The notes: a model not told the origin generated them from the sequence alone. 27,744 nt of DNA from an uncultured Vogesella sp. (GCA_946479405.1 CAMLGD010000012.1:1-27744); one strand, 5' to 3'. Numbered from the stretch's first letter, positions 1 to 8,017 are shown. A program made the numbers and translations.

Positions 1-496
1 CGCCGGACAGCGGGCCGATCTTGGCGTCCCACGGCGGCAGGCGCAGCGCGTCGGCGGCCAGTTCCAGCTGCAGTTCGATGTTGTCGCCGGCGCCGGCGGA
101 GATGATGGCTTCCAGCTTGGCCTGTTCTTCGGCCAGCGCGTCGAAATCGGCGTCTTCTTCGGCATAGGCGGCGTACACCTCTTCCAGCCGCTTCTGCGCA
201 CCCATCACGTCGCCCATGCCGCTTTCCACTTCCTCGCGCACGGTTTTTTCCGGATCCAGCTGCGGTTCCTGCGGCAGGTAGCCGATGTTCAGGTTCGGCT
301 GCCACTGCACTTCGCCGTCGTATTCTTTCTCTACGCCGGCCATGATCTTCAGCACGGTGGATTTACCGGCGCCGTTCAGACCCAGCAGGCCGATCTTGGC
401 GCCCGGGAAGAAGGACAGCGAGATGTCCTTGATGATCTGGCGCTTGGGGGGGACGATCTTGCTCACGCGGAGCATGGACATCACATATTGAGCCAT
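1..496 (-). CDS. ettA: Energy-dependent translational throttle protein EttA (ABC-F ATPase), 5' part
   Basis: The gene runs off the left edge, so only the first 165 codons are present. The protein starts MAQYVMSMLRVSKIVPPKRQ and contains the Walker A motif GLNGAGKST at about residues 39-47, followed by the IGYLPQEPQLDPEKTVRE segment and the acidic helical stretch typical of EttA. EttA is a soluble ABC-F protein that binds the ribosomal E site and gates entry into elongation according to the ATP/ADP ratio; it has no membrane domain. The match to E. coli EttA is near continuous over the visible part, which separates it from Uup and other ABC-F paralogues. The start (ATG complement 494-496) is fixed by the conserved N-terminus. 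It sits only about 33 bases after the queF terminator on the same strand, so its promoter must be very close to or inside that terminator, or it is transcribed by readthrough. Confidence 0.95.
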   Translation of the reverse strand, partial: MAQYVMSMLRVSKIVPPKRQIIKDISLSFFPGAKIGLLGLNGAGKSTVLKIMAGVEKEYDGEVQWQPNLNIGYLPQEPQLDPEKTVREEVESGMGDVMGAQKRLEEVYAAYAEEDADFDALAEEQAKLEAIISAGAGDNIELQLELAADALRLPPWDAKIGPLSG

Positions 497-529
497 GGTG
501 TTTGGTGTACCCAGTAAACGGTTGGCAAT

Positions 530-562
530 AAAAAAATCAGCCGCCGATTTTAACAGCGGCGG
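530..562 (-). terminator. Rho-independent terminator downstream of queF
   Basis: On the minus strand the arms CCGCCG and CGGCGG (541-546 and 557-562) enclose a 10-base AT-rich loop and are followed within three bases by a run of seven T. It lies just after the repeat palindrome at 570-587 and just before ettA, so it should end transcripts coming from queF. Confidence 0.75.
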
Positions 563-569
563 GCAGCCT

Positions 570-587
570 GCGGCCAACGTTGGCCGC
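570..587. repeat. 18-bp perfect palindrome of the TTGGCCGC repeat family
   Basis: The sequence GCGGCCAACGTTGGCCGC is two head-to-head copies of the dispersed repeat. It is placed 4 bases after the queF stop codon. An identical 18-mer occurs at 26239-26256. Confidence 0.9.
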
Positions 588-591
588 GGGC

Positions 592-1431
592 TTACTGACG
601 GGCGGTGCGCACATTGGCCGGCGGTTCTGCTGCCGGGTCGTTGCTGCGCCAGGGGTTGATGTCCAGCCCGCCGCGGCGGGTGTAGCGCGCGTACACCGTC
701 AGCTTGCTCGGTGCGCAGGCACGCAGCACATCGACGAAGATGCGTTCCACGCACTGCTCGTGGAATTCATTGTGCTGGCGGAAACCGATCAGGTAGCGCA
801 GCAGGGTTTCGCGCTCGATCTGCGGGCCGGTGTAGCTGATGGCGACGCTGCCCCAGTCCGGCTGGCCGGTGACCAGACAGTTGGATTTCAGCAGCTGCGA
901 GGTCAGCGTTTCGCTGACGATGTTGGCCGCATCGGCGCGCAGCGCATCCGGGCACGGTGCGTAGTTGTCCACCGCGATGTCCAGCTCGTCGATGCAGTCG
1001 CCGGCCAGCTCCACGATCTGCTCGCGGCCGAACTCGGCCGGCGACAGCAGGTTCACCGTCACCTTGGCGCCGGCGGCATTGGATAGGTCCAGTGCCAGTT
1101 GGCCGGCAACCTGCTCCCAGCTGGCGATGCGGGTCTGGTTATAGCTGTTCAGGTACAGCTTGAACGATTTGGACTCGATCAGCCGCGGGCTGTCGGCCGG
1201 GATGCGGAAGGTGGCAATCGCCACCTGCGGCTTGCCCTTGCCGTTGAGCCATGACAGCTCGTAGCCGGTCCACAGGTCGACGCCGGCAAACGGTAGCGCG
1301 CCATCGGCGACGCCGATTTCATCGCGTTTTTGCTGGCGGGCAATGGGGAACAGCAGGCTGGCATCGTACTGGTCCTGGTAGTCAACCTTCTTGCCCAGCG
1401 GGGAGAATTCCGGGGTGTAAGTCGGGTTCAT
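592..1431 (-). CDS. queF: NADPH-dependent 7-cyano-7-deazaguanine (preQ0) reductase QueF, long bimodular type
   Basis: QueF reduces the nitrile of preQ0 to the amine preQ1 in queuosine tRNA modification. The 279-residue product has the length of the E. coli-type tandem T-fold enzyme (282 aa) rather than the short Bacillus type. The QueF signature is at residues 86-93 (ESKSFKLY). The thioimide-forming nucleophile is Cys185 in [13 protein letters not shown], the general acid Asp192 lies seven residues on as in E. coli (Cys190/Asp197), and His224-Glu225 lie in FHEQC. The start ATG (complement 1429-1431) gives [14 protein letters not shown], a normal QueF N-terminus. It lies downstream of murJ on the same strand, with 85 bases and two hairpin-forming inverted repeats between them; it has its own terminator at 530-562. 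No other queuosine gene is in the window. Confidence 0.96.
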   Translation of the reverse strand: MNPTYTPEFSPLGKKVDYQDQYDASLLFPIARQQKRDEIGVADGALPFAGVDLWTGYELSWLNGKGKPQVAIATFRIPADSPRLIESKSFKLYLNSYNQTRIASWEQVAGQLALDLSNAAGAKVTVNLLSPAEFGREQIVELAGDCIDELDIAVDNYAPCPDALRADAANIVSETLTSQLLKSNCLVTGQPDWGSVAISYTGPQIERETLLRYLIGFRQHNEFHEQCVERIFVDVLRACAPSKLTVYARYTRRGGLDINPWRSNDPAAEPPANVRTARQ

Positions 1432-1461
1432 GGTGTGTCCTCATGCTGCGGCCGGGCCGAC

Positions 1462-1486
1462 AAGGTTGGCCGCAAGGCTTGCGGCC
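1462..1486. repeat. Copy of AAGGTTGGCCGCAA repeat forming a hairpin
   Basis: The extended repeat form is at 1462-1475, and its GGCCGCAAG (1468-1476) pairs with CTTGCGGCC (1478-1486) to make a tight inverted repeat in the murJ-queF spacer. A second unrelated inverted repeat, GCCGCCCTG at 1484-1492 with CAGGGCGGC at 1501-1509, overlaps its end and sits just after the murJ stop. There is no T tract after either, so a terminator role is only possible. Confidence 0.8.
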
Positions 1487-1516
1487 GCCCTGCGGCGTGG
1501 CAGGGCGGCGTTATCG

Positions 1517-3058
1517 TTATAGTGCGCGGCGCATGAACTGGTGCGGGCGCATGCCCAGCGCGAACAGGCTACCAAAGTAGGCGACGGCGCCAATCACCAC
1601 CAGCAGCGTCAGCCACAGTGCGCGCTGCCAGCTGTGGCCATGCCAGTCGATGGTGAAACCATACTGGATGGCCAGCAGCACGCCAGCCATCACGGCACAG
1701 GCGAGCAGCAGCTTGGCGATGAAGCCGCCCCAGCCGGCGTCCGGACGGTAGATGCCGTGTTTCTTCAACTGGTAGTACAGCAGGCCGGCGTTCAGGCACG
1801 AGGCCAGGCCGATCGACAATGACAGGCCGGCATGCGCCAGCGGGCCGATAAACACCAGGTTCATCAGCTGGGTGGCAATCAGCGTGGTGATGCCGATCTT
1901 CACCGGCGTCTTGATGTTCTGCCGCGCGTAGAAGCCGGGCGCCAGTACCTTCACCACGATCAGGCCGGTGAGGCCCACGGCGTAGGCGATCAGCGCCTGC
2001 TGGGTCATGGCGGCATCGTGGGCGCTGAACTTGCCGTACATGAACAGGGTGGCGATCAGCGGCTTGGACAGTACCGCCAGCCCCACCGCCGATGGCACCG
2101 CCAGCAGCAGCGACAGGCGGATGCCCCAGTCCAGCAGGTGGCTGAATTCCGTGCGCGCCTCGTCACCGCGGGCGGCGTACTTGGACAGCGATGGCAGCAG
2201 GATGGTGCCCAGCGCCACCCCGAGCACGCCGGTGGGGAACTCCATCAGGCGGTCGGCGTAATACATCCACGACACGCTGCCGGAGGCCAGGAACGAGGCG
2301 AAGATGGTGTTGATCACCAGCGATACCTGGGCGATGGACACCCCCAGAATCGCCGGCCCCATCTGCCGTACCACGCGCCACACCGCCGCATCGCGCAGTG
2401 CCAGCCGCGGCATCGGCAGCATGTCCAGCTGTTTCAGGTAGGGCAGCTGGTAGGCCAGTTGCGCCACGCCTCCGATGAACACCGCCCAGCCCAGCACCAG
2501 CACCGGCGGGTGGAAATACTTGGTCAGCAACAGCGCGCACAGGATGAAGGACACGTTCAGCAGCGTCGGCGTGAACGCCGGCACCGAAAAGCGGTTCCAG
2601 GTATTGAGCACGCTGCTGGCCAGCGACGACAGCGAAATGAACAGAATATAAGGAAAGGTGATGCGCAGCAGGTCGCTGGTCAGCGCCATCTTGCCGGCAT
2701 CGTCGGCAAAGCCGGGGGCGGAAATCCAGATGATCCATGGTGCGGCCAACATGCCCAGCACGGTCACTGCCGTCAGCACGATGGTGAGCGTGCCGGTGAC
2801 ATGCGACAGGAACAGGCGGGTGGCGGCTTCGCCACGCTGCTCCTTGTACTCCGCCAGCACCGGTACGAAAGCCTGTGAGAACGCGCCTTCGGCGAAAATG
2901 CGGCGCAGCAGGTTGGGCAGTTTGAAGGCAACAAAGAAGGCATCGGTCGCCAGGCCGGCGCCAAATACGCGCGCGATAATGGCGTCGCGCACGAAGCCCA
3001 GCACACGGGATACCAGGGTCATGCTGCTGACTTTGGCCAGGGCTTTTAGCAAGTTCAT
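1517..3058 (-). CDS. murJ: Lipid II flippase MurJ (MviN)
   Basis: MurJ is the MOP-superfamily inner membrane protein that moves lipid II to the periplasmic face for peptidoglycan synthesis. The product is 513 residues (E. coli 511) with about 14 hydrophobic segments. Residues essential in E. coli MurJ are in register: Arg18 and Arg24 in SRVLGFVRD, Asp39 in ATDAFF, and Arg52-Arg53 with Glu57 in [12 protein letters not shown] chose the ATG at complement 3056-3058 ([18 protein letters not shown]) because it aligns with known MurJ starts. The frame stays open upstream to 3139, but that 27-residue extension ([11 protein letters not shown]) would pass through a GC-rich hairpin and has no similarity to MurJ. 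No strong Shine-Dalgarno is visible at the chosen start. It is divergent from rpsT, an arrangement common in this group. Confidence 0.95.
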   Translation of the reverse strand: MNLLKALAKVSSMTLVSRVLGFVRDAIIARVFGAGLATDAFFVAFKLPNLLRRIFAEGAFSQAFVPVLAEYKEQRGEAATRLFLSHVTGTLTIVLTAVTVLGMLAAPWIIWISAPGFADDAGKMALTSDLLRITFPYILFISLSSLASSVLNTWNRFSVPAFTPTLLNVSFILCALLLTKYFHPPVLVLGWAVFIGGVAQLAYQLPYLKQLDMLPMPRLALRDAAVWRVVRQMGPAILGVSIAQVSLVINTIFASFLASGSVSWMYYADRLMEFPTGVLGVALGTILLPSLSKYAARGDEARTEFSHLLDWGIRLSLLLAVPSAVGLAVLSKPLIATLFMYGKFSAHDAAMTQQALIAYAVGLTGLIVVKVLAPGFYARQNIKTPVKIGITTLIATQLMNLVFIGPLAHAGLSLSIGLASCLNAGLLYYQLKKHGIYRPDAGWGGFIAKLLLACAVMAGVLLAIQYGFTIDWHGHSWQRALWLTLLVVIGAVAYFGSLFALGMRPHQFMRRAL

Positions 3059-3090
3059 GTTTTGATTGGGAGTGAGCGGGTTGGAACAGC

Positions 3091-3116
3091 AAAACGCCCG
3101 CCAGTTTACGCGGGCG
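3091..3116 (-). promoter_or_regulatory. Terminator-like hairpin in the murJ 5' leader
   Basis: On the minus strand, arms CGCCCGC and GCGGGCG (plus coordinates 3110-3116 and 3095-3101) enclose an 8-base loop and are followed by TTTT. It lies 33-58 bases upstream of the murJ start codon and upstream of any minus-strand gene, so it would act in the murJ leader or as an insulator between the divergent murJ and rpsT promoters. Its function is inference. Confidence 0.5.
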
Positions 3117-3125
3117 GGTTTGTTG

Positions 3126-3154
3126 TTGCAAAACCTCATGTTAGGGCTTAGAAT
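3126..3154 (+). promoter_or_regulatory. Sigma70-type promoter of rpsT
   Basis: TTGCAA at 3126-3131 and TAGAAT at 3149-3154 are separated by 17 bases, a good match to the housekeeping consensus. It is 35 bases upstream of the rpsT start codon and followed by an AGGAG ribosome binding site at 3179-3183. Confidence 0.65.
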
Positions 3155-3189
3155 CGCCGGTTTCAGATTCCGCTCATCAGGAGAAACAC

Positions 3190-3456
3190 ATGGCTAACAG
3201 CGCACAAGCTCGCAAGCGTGCACGCCAGGCTCTCAAGCAGCGCGCGCACAACGCCAGCCTGCGTACTGCATTCCGCACTGCAGTTAAAAAAGTAATCAAG
3301 GCTGTTGACGCTGGCGACAAAGCCGCTGCTCAAGTCGTTTTCCAGGCTTCCACCAAAGTCATCGATCGTATCGCTGACAAGGGCGTGTTCCACAAGAACA
3401 AGGCCGCTCGTCATAAGAGCCGCCTGTCCGCCCAGATTAAGGCAATGGCTGCCTGA
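3190..3456 (+). CDS. rpsT: 30S ribosomal protein S20
   Basis: S20 is a small basic three-helix protein that binds 16S rRNA in the body of the 30S subunit. The 88-residue product begins [20 protein letters not shown] and ends [13 protein letters not shown], both diagnostic of bacterial S20 at its usual length. The start is supported by an AGGAG ribosome binding site seven bases upstream. A strong promoter precedes it and a terminator follows at 3483-3509, so it is a single-gene transcript. S20 commonly autoregulates its translation; nothing in the short leader settles whether that happens here. Confidence 0.98.
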   Translation: MANSAQARKRARQALKQRAHNASLRTAFRTAVKKVIKAVDAGDKAAAQVVFQASTKVIDRIADKGVFHKNKAARHKSRLSAQIKAMAA

Positions 3457-3482
3457 TCTGCCAAAACGGCAAAAGAATACGC

Positions 3483-3509
3483 AAAGGCTCCGCAATCGCG
3501 GGGCCTTTT
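3483..3509 (+). terminator. Rho-independent terminator after rpsT
   Basis: AAGGCTCCGC and GCGGGGCCTT form a 10-pair stem (one G-T pair) around the loop AATC, and the descending arm ends in TTTT. It lies about 27 bases after the rpsT stop codon. Confidence 0.85.
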
Positions 3510-3569
3510 GTGTTTCTGGGCACTTTGCCGGGCGTGGCCGGTCTCTCGTTTTTTTCTTGTGATGTTGCC

Positions 3570-4715
3570 ATGTCGCTTCGTTTGCTCTGCCTGTTGCTGG
3601 CGCCACTGCTGGCGCACGCCACTGCACCGCCCTCCAATTGTGCCGCGCTGACCGCTGCCGCTGCGCGGCTGGCCTGCTACGACGCCTGGGCTGCGGCCAA
3701 CCTGCCGGTGGCCGACCTGTCGCTGACCACGCAGGCTACTGACTCCGCTGTAGCCGCAGATAGCGCGGCACCGCTGCCCAGCCAGCCGCCTGCGGTGCCC
3801 GCCGCCAGCGCAGCGGCTCTGACGACTGAGGCCGCAGACACCACGCTGCCGGCGCTGAGTGTGCCGCAAACCGCTGTCCCGGTAGTGACCTCGGCAATCA
3901 GTAGCCCGCTGGCACGGCAGTGGGATCTGGATGGTGACAGCAAGATCGGCACCTTTGTGCTGCGCGCGCACCAGCCCACTTACATCCTGCCGCTGTGGTA
4001 CCAGTTCTCGCCCAATTCCCGGCCGGGCAGCCCGACACAGGAGCCGGTGGCGCTGTTCGGGCAGAAGCTCAGCAATGTCGAGGTGAAATACCAGATATCG
4101 TTCAAGAGTAAACTGTGGCAGAACGTGCTGGGCACGCCGGCCGATCTGTGGTTTGGCTACACCCAGCAATCGCACTGGCAGATGTACAACAAGCGGCAGT
4201 CGTCGCCGTTCCGCGATACCGATTACGCGCCGGAGCTGATGCTGACCACGCCGTTACCGCAACACTGGCGCTGGGGTGACTGGCGTCTGCGCATGGCCGG
4301 GGTGGGGCTGCTGCACCAGTCCAATGGCCAGACCGATCCGCTATCGCGCAGCTGGAACCGGGTGTACGCGATGCTGGGGGCCGAGTACGGCAATCTGTCG
4401 CTGCTGGGGCGCTGGTGGTACCGGCTGCCGGAGGCGGAAAACCAGGACGACAACCCGGACATGAGCCGCTTCATGGGCTATGGCGATGTACAGGCCATCT
4501 ACCATCTGGGTGCACATACCATTGGCGGCAAGCTGCGCTACAACGCGCTGCGCGGCAAGGGCGCGCTGCAGCTGGACTGGACTTTTCCGGTAGCTGGGCG
4601 CTTGCGTGGCTATGTGCAGGGCTTTTCCGGCTATGGCGAGAACCTGCTGGACTACAACCACCATTCGCGCGGCGTCGGGGTCGGGCTGATGCTGACCGAC
4701 TGGCTGGCGAACTAG
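3570..4715 (+). CDS. pldA: Outer membrane phospholipase A (OMPLA/PldA family) with a long N-terminal extension
   Basis: PldA is a 12-strand outer-membrane beta-barrel that hydrolyses phospholipids misplaced in the outer leaflet. The chosen ATG gives a clear signal peptide (MSLRLLCLLLAPLLAHATA). The catalytic triad is visible: His249 and Ser251 in LLHQSNG and Asn263 in SRSWNRVYA, with the same spacing (2 and 12) as His142/Ser144/Asn156 of E. coli. The barrel begins near residue 130 (LPLWYQFSPNS) and ends with the aromatic strand VGVGLMLTDWLAN. At 381 residues it is about 90 longer than the E. coli protein. The extra part is a Cys-containing segment ending RLACYDAW (residues 24-45) and an Ala/Thr/Pro-rich linker of about 70 residues. 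An ATG at 3510 is in frame but would bury the signal peptide. A bidirectional terminator follows. Confidence 0.92.
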   Translation: MSLRLLCLLLAPLLAHATAPPSNCAALTAAAARLACYDAWAAANLPVADLSLTTQATDSAVAADSAAPLPSQPPAVPAASAAALTTEAADTTLPALSVPQTAVPVVTSAISSPLARQWDLDGDSKIGTFVLRAHQPTYILPLWYQFSPNSRPGSPTQEPVALFGQKLSNVEVKYQISFKSKLWQNVLGTPADLWFGYTQQSHWQMYNKRQSSPFRDTDYAPELMLTTPLPQHWRWGDWRLRMAGVGLLHQSNGQTDPLSRSWNRVYAMLGAEYGNLSLLGRWWYRLPEAENQDDNPDMSRFMGYGDVQAIYHLGAHTIGGKLRYNALRGKGALQLDWTFPVAGRLRGYVQGFSGYGENLLDYNHHSRGVGVGLMLTDWLAN

Positions 4716-4732
4716 GCGCTCGCCACCATAAA

Positions 4733-4760
4733 AAAAGGCGACCCGCGATGGTCGCCTTTT
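4733..4760. terminator. Bidirectional Rho-independent terminator between pldA and ackA
   Basis: AAAAGGCGACC and GGTCGCCTTTT form an 11-pair stem around a six-base loop, with A tracts on one side and T tracts on the other. It lies between two convergent genes (pldA ends 4715, ackA ends 4777) and can serve both. Confidence 0.9.
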
Positions 4761-4776
4761 GTCTACCAGCGGCGGC

Positions 4777-5943
4777 TTACAGCTCCACGTCACCTGCCAG
4801 CAGCGCGGCGGCCTGGCGTGCCATCTCGCCTTCCTCGTCGGTGGCGACCACATAGGCGTGACGCGGGCTGCTGGCGGCGGTGAGGCGGGTGGCGTGCGAC
4901 AGGTTGGCCGCAAGGTCCGCCTCGAAGCCCAGCCAGGCCAGCTGTTTCAGGATGCGGGTGCGCACCTCCGGCGAGCGCTCGCCGATGCCGGCGGTGAACA
5001 CGATGGCATCCAGCCCGCGCATGGCGGTGGCCAGCGACGCCACTTCGCGTGCGGCGCGGTAGCAGAACAGGTCTACCGCCTCGCGTGCGGCATCTTGCTT
5101 GCTAGCCAGCAGTTCGCGCATATCGGCGGACAGGCCGCCGGATACGCCGAGCAGGCCGCTTTTCTTGTATAGCTCCTGCCGCACCGCGGCCACGTCCATG
5201 CCCTCGTGTTCCATCCAGTACAGCACTACTTCCGGGTCCAGATTACCCGGTCGGCTGCCCATCATCAGCCCGTCTACCGCAGAAAAACCCATGCTGGAGG
5301 CGACGCTCTGCCCGGCGTGCAGCGCACAGGCGCTGGCGCCGCTGCCCAGGTGCAGCACTACCACGCGGGCATCGGCCAGCCCAAGCTCCGGCAGGTGGCG
5401 GGCAATCGACGCATACGACAGGCCATGAAAACCGTAGCGGCGGATGCCGGCATCGTGCCAGTGGCGGGCGATACCGAAGCGGGTGGCGATGGTGGGTTGG
5501 CCGCAGTGGAAGGCGGTGTCGAAACAGGCGATCTGCGTCAGCTGCGCATCCAGCCGGGCAAAAGCGGACATCACCGCCAGGCTTACCGGCTGGTGCAGCG
5601 GTGCCAGTGGAATCAGTGCCGCCAGGTCGTCCAGCACCTCGGCGGTCAGTACCACCGGTGCCTGGTAATCTGCGCCACCATGCACCACGCGGTGGGCTAC
5701 CGCCAACGGTTGCAGCGCATGGTCGGCTAGCAGGTTGAGCACGGCGCCGATCGCCTCGTCGCGGCTGCTGCCGGCCAGTTGCAGCCGTTGATGCTGGCTG
5801 CCGGCATCCAGCTCCAGCGTGCTGCCTTCCATGCCGAAACGATCCACCATGCCGCGCGCCAGCAGGGTGCGGCCATCCGGACTGTAGGCGCGGAACTTGA
5901 GGGTGGCGGAGCCGGCGTTGACGGCGATCAGGGCCTTGCTCAT
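4777..5943 (-). CDS. ackA: Acetate kinase (acetate/propionate family)
   Basis: The enzyme interconverts acetyl phosphate and ADP with acetate and ATP in the cytoplasm. The 388-residue product has the ASKHA kinase landmarks in order: NAGSATLKF near residue 9 (the usual form is NAGSSSLKF), HRVVHGG carrying the active-site Arg, CFDTAFH with the catalytic Asp, YGFHGLSY with the conserved His, LGSGAS, GSRPGNLDP (active-site Arg region), FTAGIGERSPEVR, and ATDEEGEMA with the late conserved Glu. The start codon is 3 bases after the stop of the upstream acyltransferase, so the two are translationally linked and together convert an acyl-CoA to the free acid plus ATP. Acetate versus propionate or butyrate preference cannot be read from the sequence. 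Two copies of the dispersed repeat lie inside the gene (4902-4912 and 5495-5505). Confidence 0.93.
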   Translation of the reverse strand: MSKALIAVNAGSATLKFRAYSPDGRTLLARGMVDRFGMEGSTLELDAGSQHQRLQLAGSSRDEAIGAVLNLLADHALQPLAVAHRVVHGGADYQAPVVLTAEVLDDLAALIPLAPLHQPVSLAVMSAFARLDAQLTQIACFDTAFHCGQPTIATRFGIARHWHDAGIRRYGFHGLSYASIARHLPELGLADARVVVLHLGSGASACALHAGQSVASSMGFSAVDGLMMGSRPGNLDPEVVLYWMEHEGMDVAAVRQELYKKSGLLGVSGGLSADMRELLASKQDAAREAVDLFCYRAAREVASLATAMRGLDAIVFTAGIGERSPEVRTRILKQLAWLGFEADLAANLSHATRLTAASSPRHAYVVATDEEGEMARQAAALLAGDVEL

Positions 5944-5946
5944 GGG

Positions 5947-6870
5947 TCAGGCTTTCTTGTGGTGGGCGGCCAGCACGTTGGCTACCGCGGCGGAGGCGAG
6001 GCGGCCGGCGGCGTCATCCGCCCGGCTGGTCAGGACGATGGGCACGCGCGCGCCCATCACGATACCGGCGCTGGCGGCGGCAGCCAGATAGGTCAGCTGC
6101 TTGGCCAGCATGTTGCCGGATTCCAGATCCGGCACCAGCAGGATATCCGGTTCGCCGGCCACCGGGGAAATAATGCCCTTGGTATCGGCAGCTTCGTGCG
6201 AGATGGCGTTGTCGAACGCCAGCGGGCCATCCAGTACACCGCCCTTGATCTGGCCGCGGTCAGCCATCTTGCACAGCGCTGCCGCATCCAGCGTGGAGCG
6301 GATCTTGGGGCTGATGGTTTCCACCGCCGACAGGATCGCCACCTTGGGCTGGGCAATGCCCAGCGCCTGGCACAGGTCGATGGCGTTCTGGCAGATGTCG
6401 CGCTTGGCCTCCAGATCCGGCTCGATATTGATGGCGGCATCGGTGATGAACAGGTAGCGCGGGTAGCTTTCCACTTTCATGATGAACACGTGGCTGACGC
6501 GGCGGTCGGTGCGGATGCCCTTGCTGCGGTCCAGCACGGCGGCCATGAATTCGTCGGTGTGCAGGCTGCCCTTCATCAGCATGTCGGCAAAACCTTCGCG
6601 TACCAGCGCTACCGCGCGTTCGGCGGCGGCGTGGCTGTGCTCGACGTCGATCACCTCGAAGCGGCCGAGGTCGATGTCCAGCGTTGCGGCCAACTTCTGC
6701 AGCTTGGTGCGCGGCGCCACCAGAATCGGGGTGGCGATGCCTTGTTCGGCCGCCTCTACCGCACCCAGCAGGGATTCGGTGCTGCACGGGTGGGCCACCG
6801 CCATCGGGCGTGGACCGTTGGCCTGCGCCTGCTCGATGATGTCGGCAAAAGCGTGTTCGTCACGGGTCAT
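5947..6870 (-). CDS. Phosphate acyltransferase, short Ptb/Pta type
   Basis: This is a PTA_PTB-fold enzyme that exchanges CoA for phosphate on an acyl group, making acyl phosphate for the kinase encoded next. Features of the family include MKGSLHTDEFMAAVL near residue 101, RVSHVFIM, GGVLDGPLAFDNAIS and the C-terminal ILLVPDLESGNMLAKQL segment. At 307 residues it is the single-domain form; it lacks both the BioD/DRTGG N-terminus of large enterobacterial Pta and the MaoC-like enoyl-CoA hydratase domain fused to this enzyme in some other betaproteobacteria. I placed the start at complement 6868-6870 because a CAGGAAC ribosome binding site precedes it; an in-frame ATG at 6918 has no such support. 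Acetyl-CoA is the likely substrate given the kinase, but butyryl-CoA is possible, so no symbol is given. Confidence 0.88.
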   Translation of the reverse strand: MTRDEHAFADIIEQAQANGPRPMAVAHPCSTESLLGAVEAAEQGIATPILVAPRTKLQKLAATLDIDLGRFEVIDVEHSHAAAERAVALVREGFADMLMKGSLHTDEFMAAVLDRSKGIRTDRRVSHVFIMKVESYPRYLFITDAAINIEPDLEAKRDICQNAIDLCQALGIAQPKVAILSAVETISPKIRSTLDAAALCKMADRGQIKGGVLDGPLAFDNAISHEAADTKGIISPVAGEPDILLVPDLESGNMLAKQLTYLAAAASAGIVMGARVPIVLTSRADDAAGRLASAAVANVLAAHHKKA

Positions 6871-6976
6871 GTTGTTGTTCCTGTGAGGGGTGAGCGGCGT
6901 GGCCCAGAGCCGGGTCATGCCGCGCGGCCGGCATGCCGCGGTGCGCAGTGGCGTTGCGGCCCGCGCTCCGCAGCAT

Positions 6977-6986
6977 GTTGGCCGCA
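6977..6986 (+). repeat. GTTGGCCGCA repeat copy next to the fabI stop
   Basis: A single copy of the dispersed repeat in the 118-base spacer between fabI and the acyltransferase gene. It lies two bases beyond the fabI stop codon (complement 6989-6991). No terminator is visible, consistent with cotranscription. Confidence 0.85.
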
Positions 6987-6988
6987 GG

Positions 6989-7765
6989 TCAGGCCATGAT
7001 GTTGAAGCCGCCGTCGACGTAGGTGACTTCGCCGGTCAGCGCGCGGGCGGCGTCGGACACCAGGAAGGCGCAGACATTGCCGACATCTTCAATATCGACC
7101 AAGCGGTTCTGCGGCGCACGCTCGATGGCGCTGTCGATCAGCTGGTCGAAGTGGGCGATGCCGCTGGCGGCGCGGGTTTTCAGCGGGCCGGGCGACACGG
7201 TATGCACGCGAATACCCTTGGGGCCCAGCTCGTGCGCCATATAGCGCACGCTGGATTCCAGCGCCGCTTTTACCGGGCCCATGATGTTGTAGTTCTCCAC
7301 CACCTTGTCAGCACCGTAGTAGCTCATGGTGATCAGCGTGCCACCATTTTTCATCAGCGGCTCGGCCAGCCGCGCCATCTCGATGAAGGAGTAGCACGAC
7401 ACATGCATCGCCTGCTGGAAACCGGCCAGCGAGCAGTCGGTAACGCGGCCGTGCAGGTCGTCCATCGGGCAGAAGGCGATGGAGTGGATCACGAAGTCCA
7501 GCCCGCCCCAGGTTTCATCGATGGCGGCGAACACCTGTTGCAGCTCATCGGCGTTTTCCACGTTCAGTGGCAGCAGCAGCGGTGCGGCCAACGTTTCGGC
7601 CAGCGGGCGCACGTATTTCTCGGCTTTTTCGTTCAGGTAGGTGATGGCGACTTCGGCACCCAGATCGTGCAGCACCTTGGCGCAGCCATAAGCAATGCTG
7701 TTCTGGTTGGCGATGCCGACGATCAGGCCGCGTTTACCGGCGAGGGGGAGGTGGGCTTGGGTCAT
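6989..7765 (-). CDS. fabI: Enoyl-[acyl-carrier-protein] reductase (NADH) FabI
   Basis: FabI reduces trans-2-enoyl-ACP in the last step of each fatty acid elongation cycle. It is a short-chain dehydrogenase-fold protein of 258 residues, the usual length. The nucleotide-binding segment is GLIVGIANQNSIAYG near residue 14, typical of FabI rather than generic SDR enzymes. The catalytic Tyr and Lys lie in YNIMGPVK (Y-X6-K spacing), preceded by MSYYGADKV, and SPGPLKTRAASGI follows. I chose the ATG at complement 7763-7765 with a CAGGAG ribosome binding site; the frame is open to 7819, but the added residues do not resemble FabI. It is the first gene of the fabI-acyltransferase-ackA set, an association linking acyl-CoA metabolism with fatty-acid synthesis that recurs in proteobacteria. 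Confidence 0.96.
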   Translation of the reverse strand: MTQAHLPLAGKRGLIVGIANQNSIAYGCAKVLHDLGAEVAITYLNEKAEKYVRPLAETLAAPLLLPLNVENADELQQVFAAIDETWGGLDFVIHSIAFCPMDDLHGRVTDCSLAGFQQAMHVSCYSFIEMARLAEPLMKNGGTLITMSYYGADKVVENYNIMGPVKAALESSVRYMAHELGPKGIRVHTVSPGPLKTRAASGIAHFDQLIDSAIERAPQNRLVDIEDVGNVCAFLVSDAARALTGEVTYVDGGFNIMA

Positions 7766-7856
7766 GTTACTCCTGGAGGGCTGGTGTGCCAGCCGGGGTA
7801 GGGGTTGATGAAGCAGCAATGCTGCTGCGGTCCTGTTGCAGTGCCATGAAACCGTT

Positions 7857-7885
7857 TTTGTATTGGCGTATCAGTCGGATATAAT
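7857..7885 (+). promoter_or_regulatory. Putative promoter of the fmdB-DUF502 genes
   Basis: A perfect TATAAT is at 7880-7885. The -35 region is weaker: TTTGTA at 7857-7862 with 17-base spacing, or TTGTAT at 7858-7863 with 16. It lies in the 252-base divergent spacer between fabI and the fmdB-like gene, leaving an untranslated leader of roughly 125 bases. Confidence 0.5.
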
Positions 7886-8017
7886 CGCCGGTTTGGCAGC
7901 CGAGGCTTGTCGTGATGACAGGCTGGCCCCATTATTCTGAACTGATTGTTGCGGTGCGTTTTGATGCACTGCAATATAGTTCGATAAACCTCGTGGTTGT
8001 AGTTGGAGTGGTAAAAC

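Noticed and set aside
1484..1509. An inverted repeat after murJ as a strong terminator
   Set aside because: The stem is good, but there is no T tract, so it is recorded only as a hairpin.
3059..3139. A 27-codon upstream extension of murJ
   Set aside because: It reads through the hairpin, resembles no MurJ N-terminus, and the ATG at 3058 aligns with the family.
5779..6999. A 406-codon plus-strand frame opposite the acyltransferase gene
   Set aside because: It is an antisense shadow of ackA and the acyltransferase; composition is His/Gly/Gln-rich and no family is recognisable.
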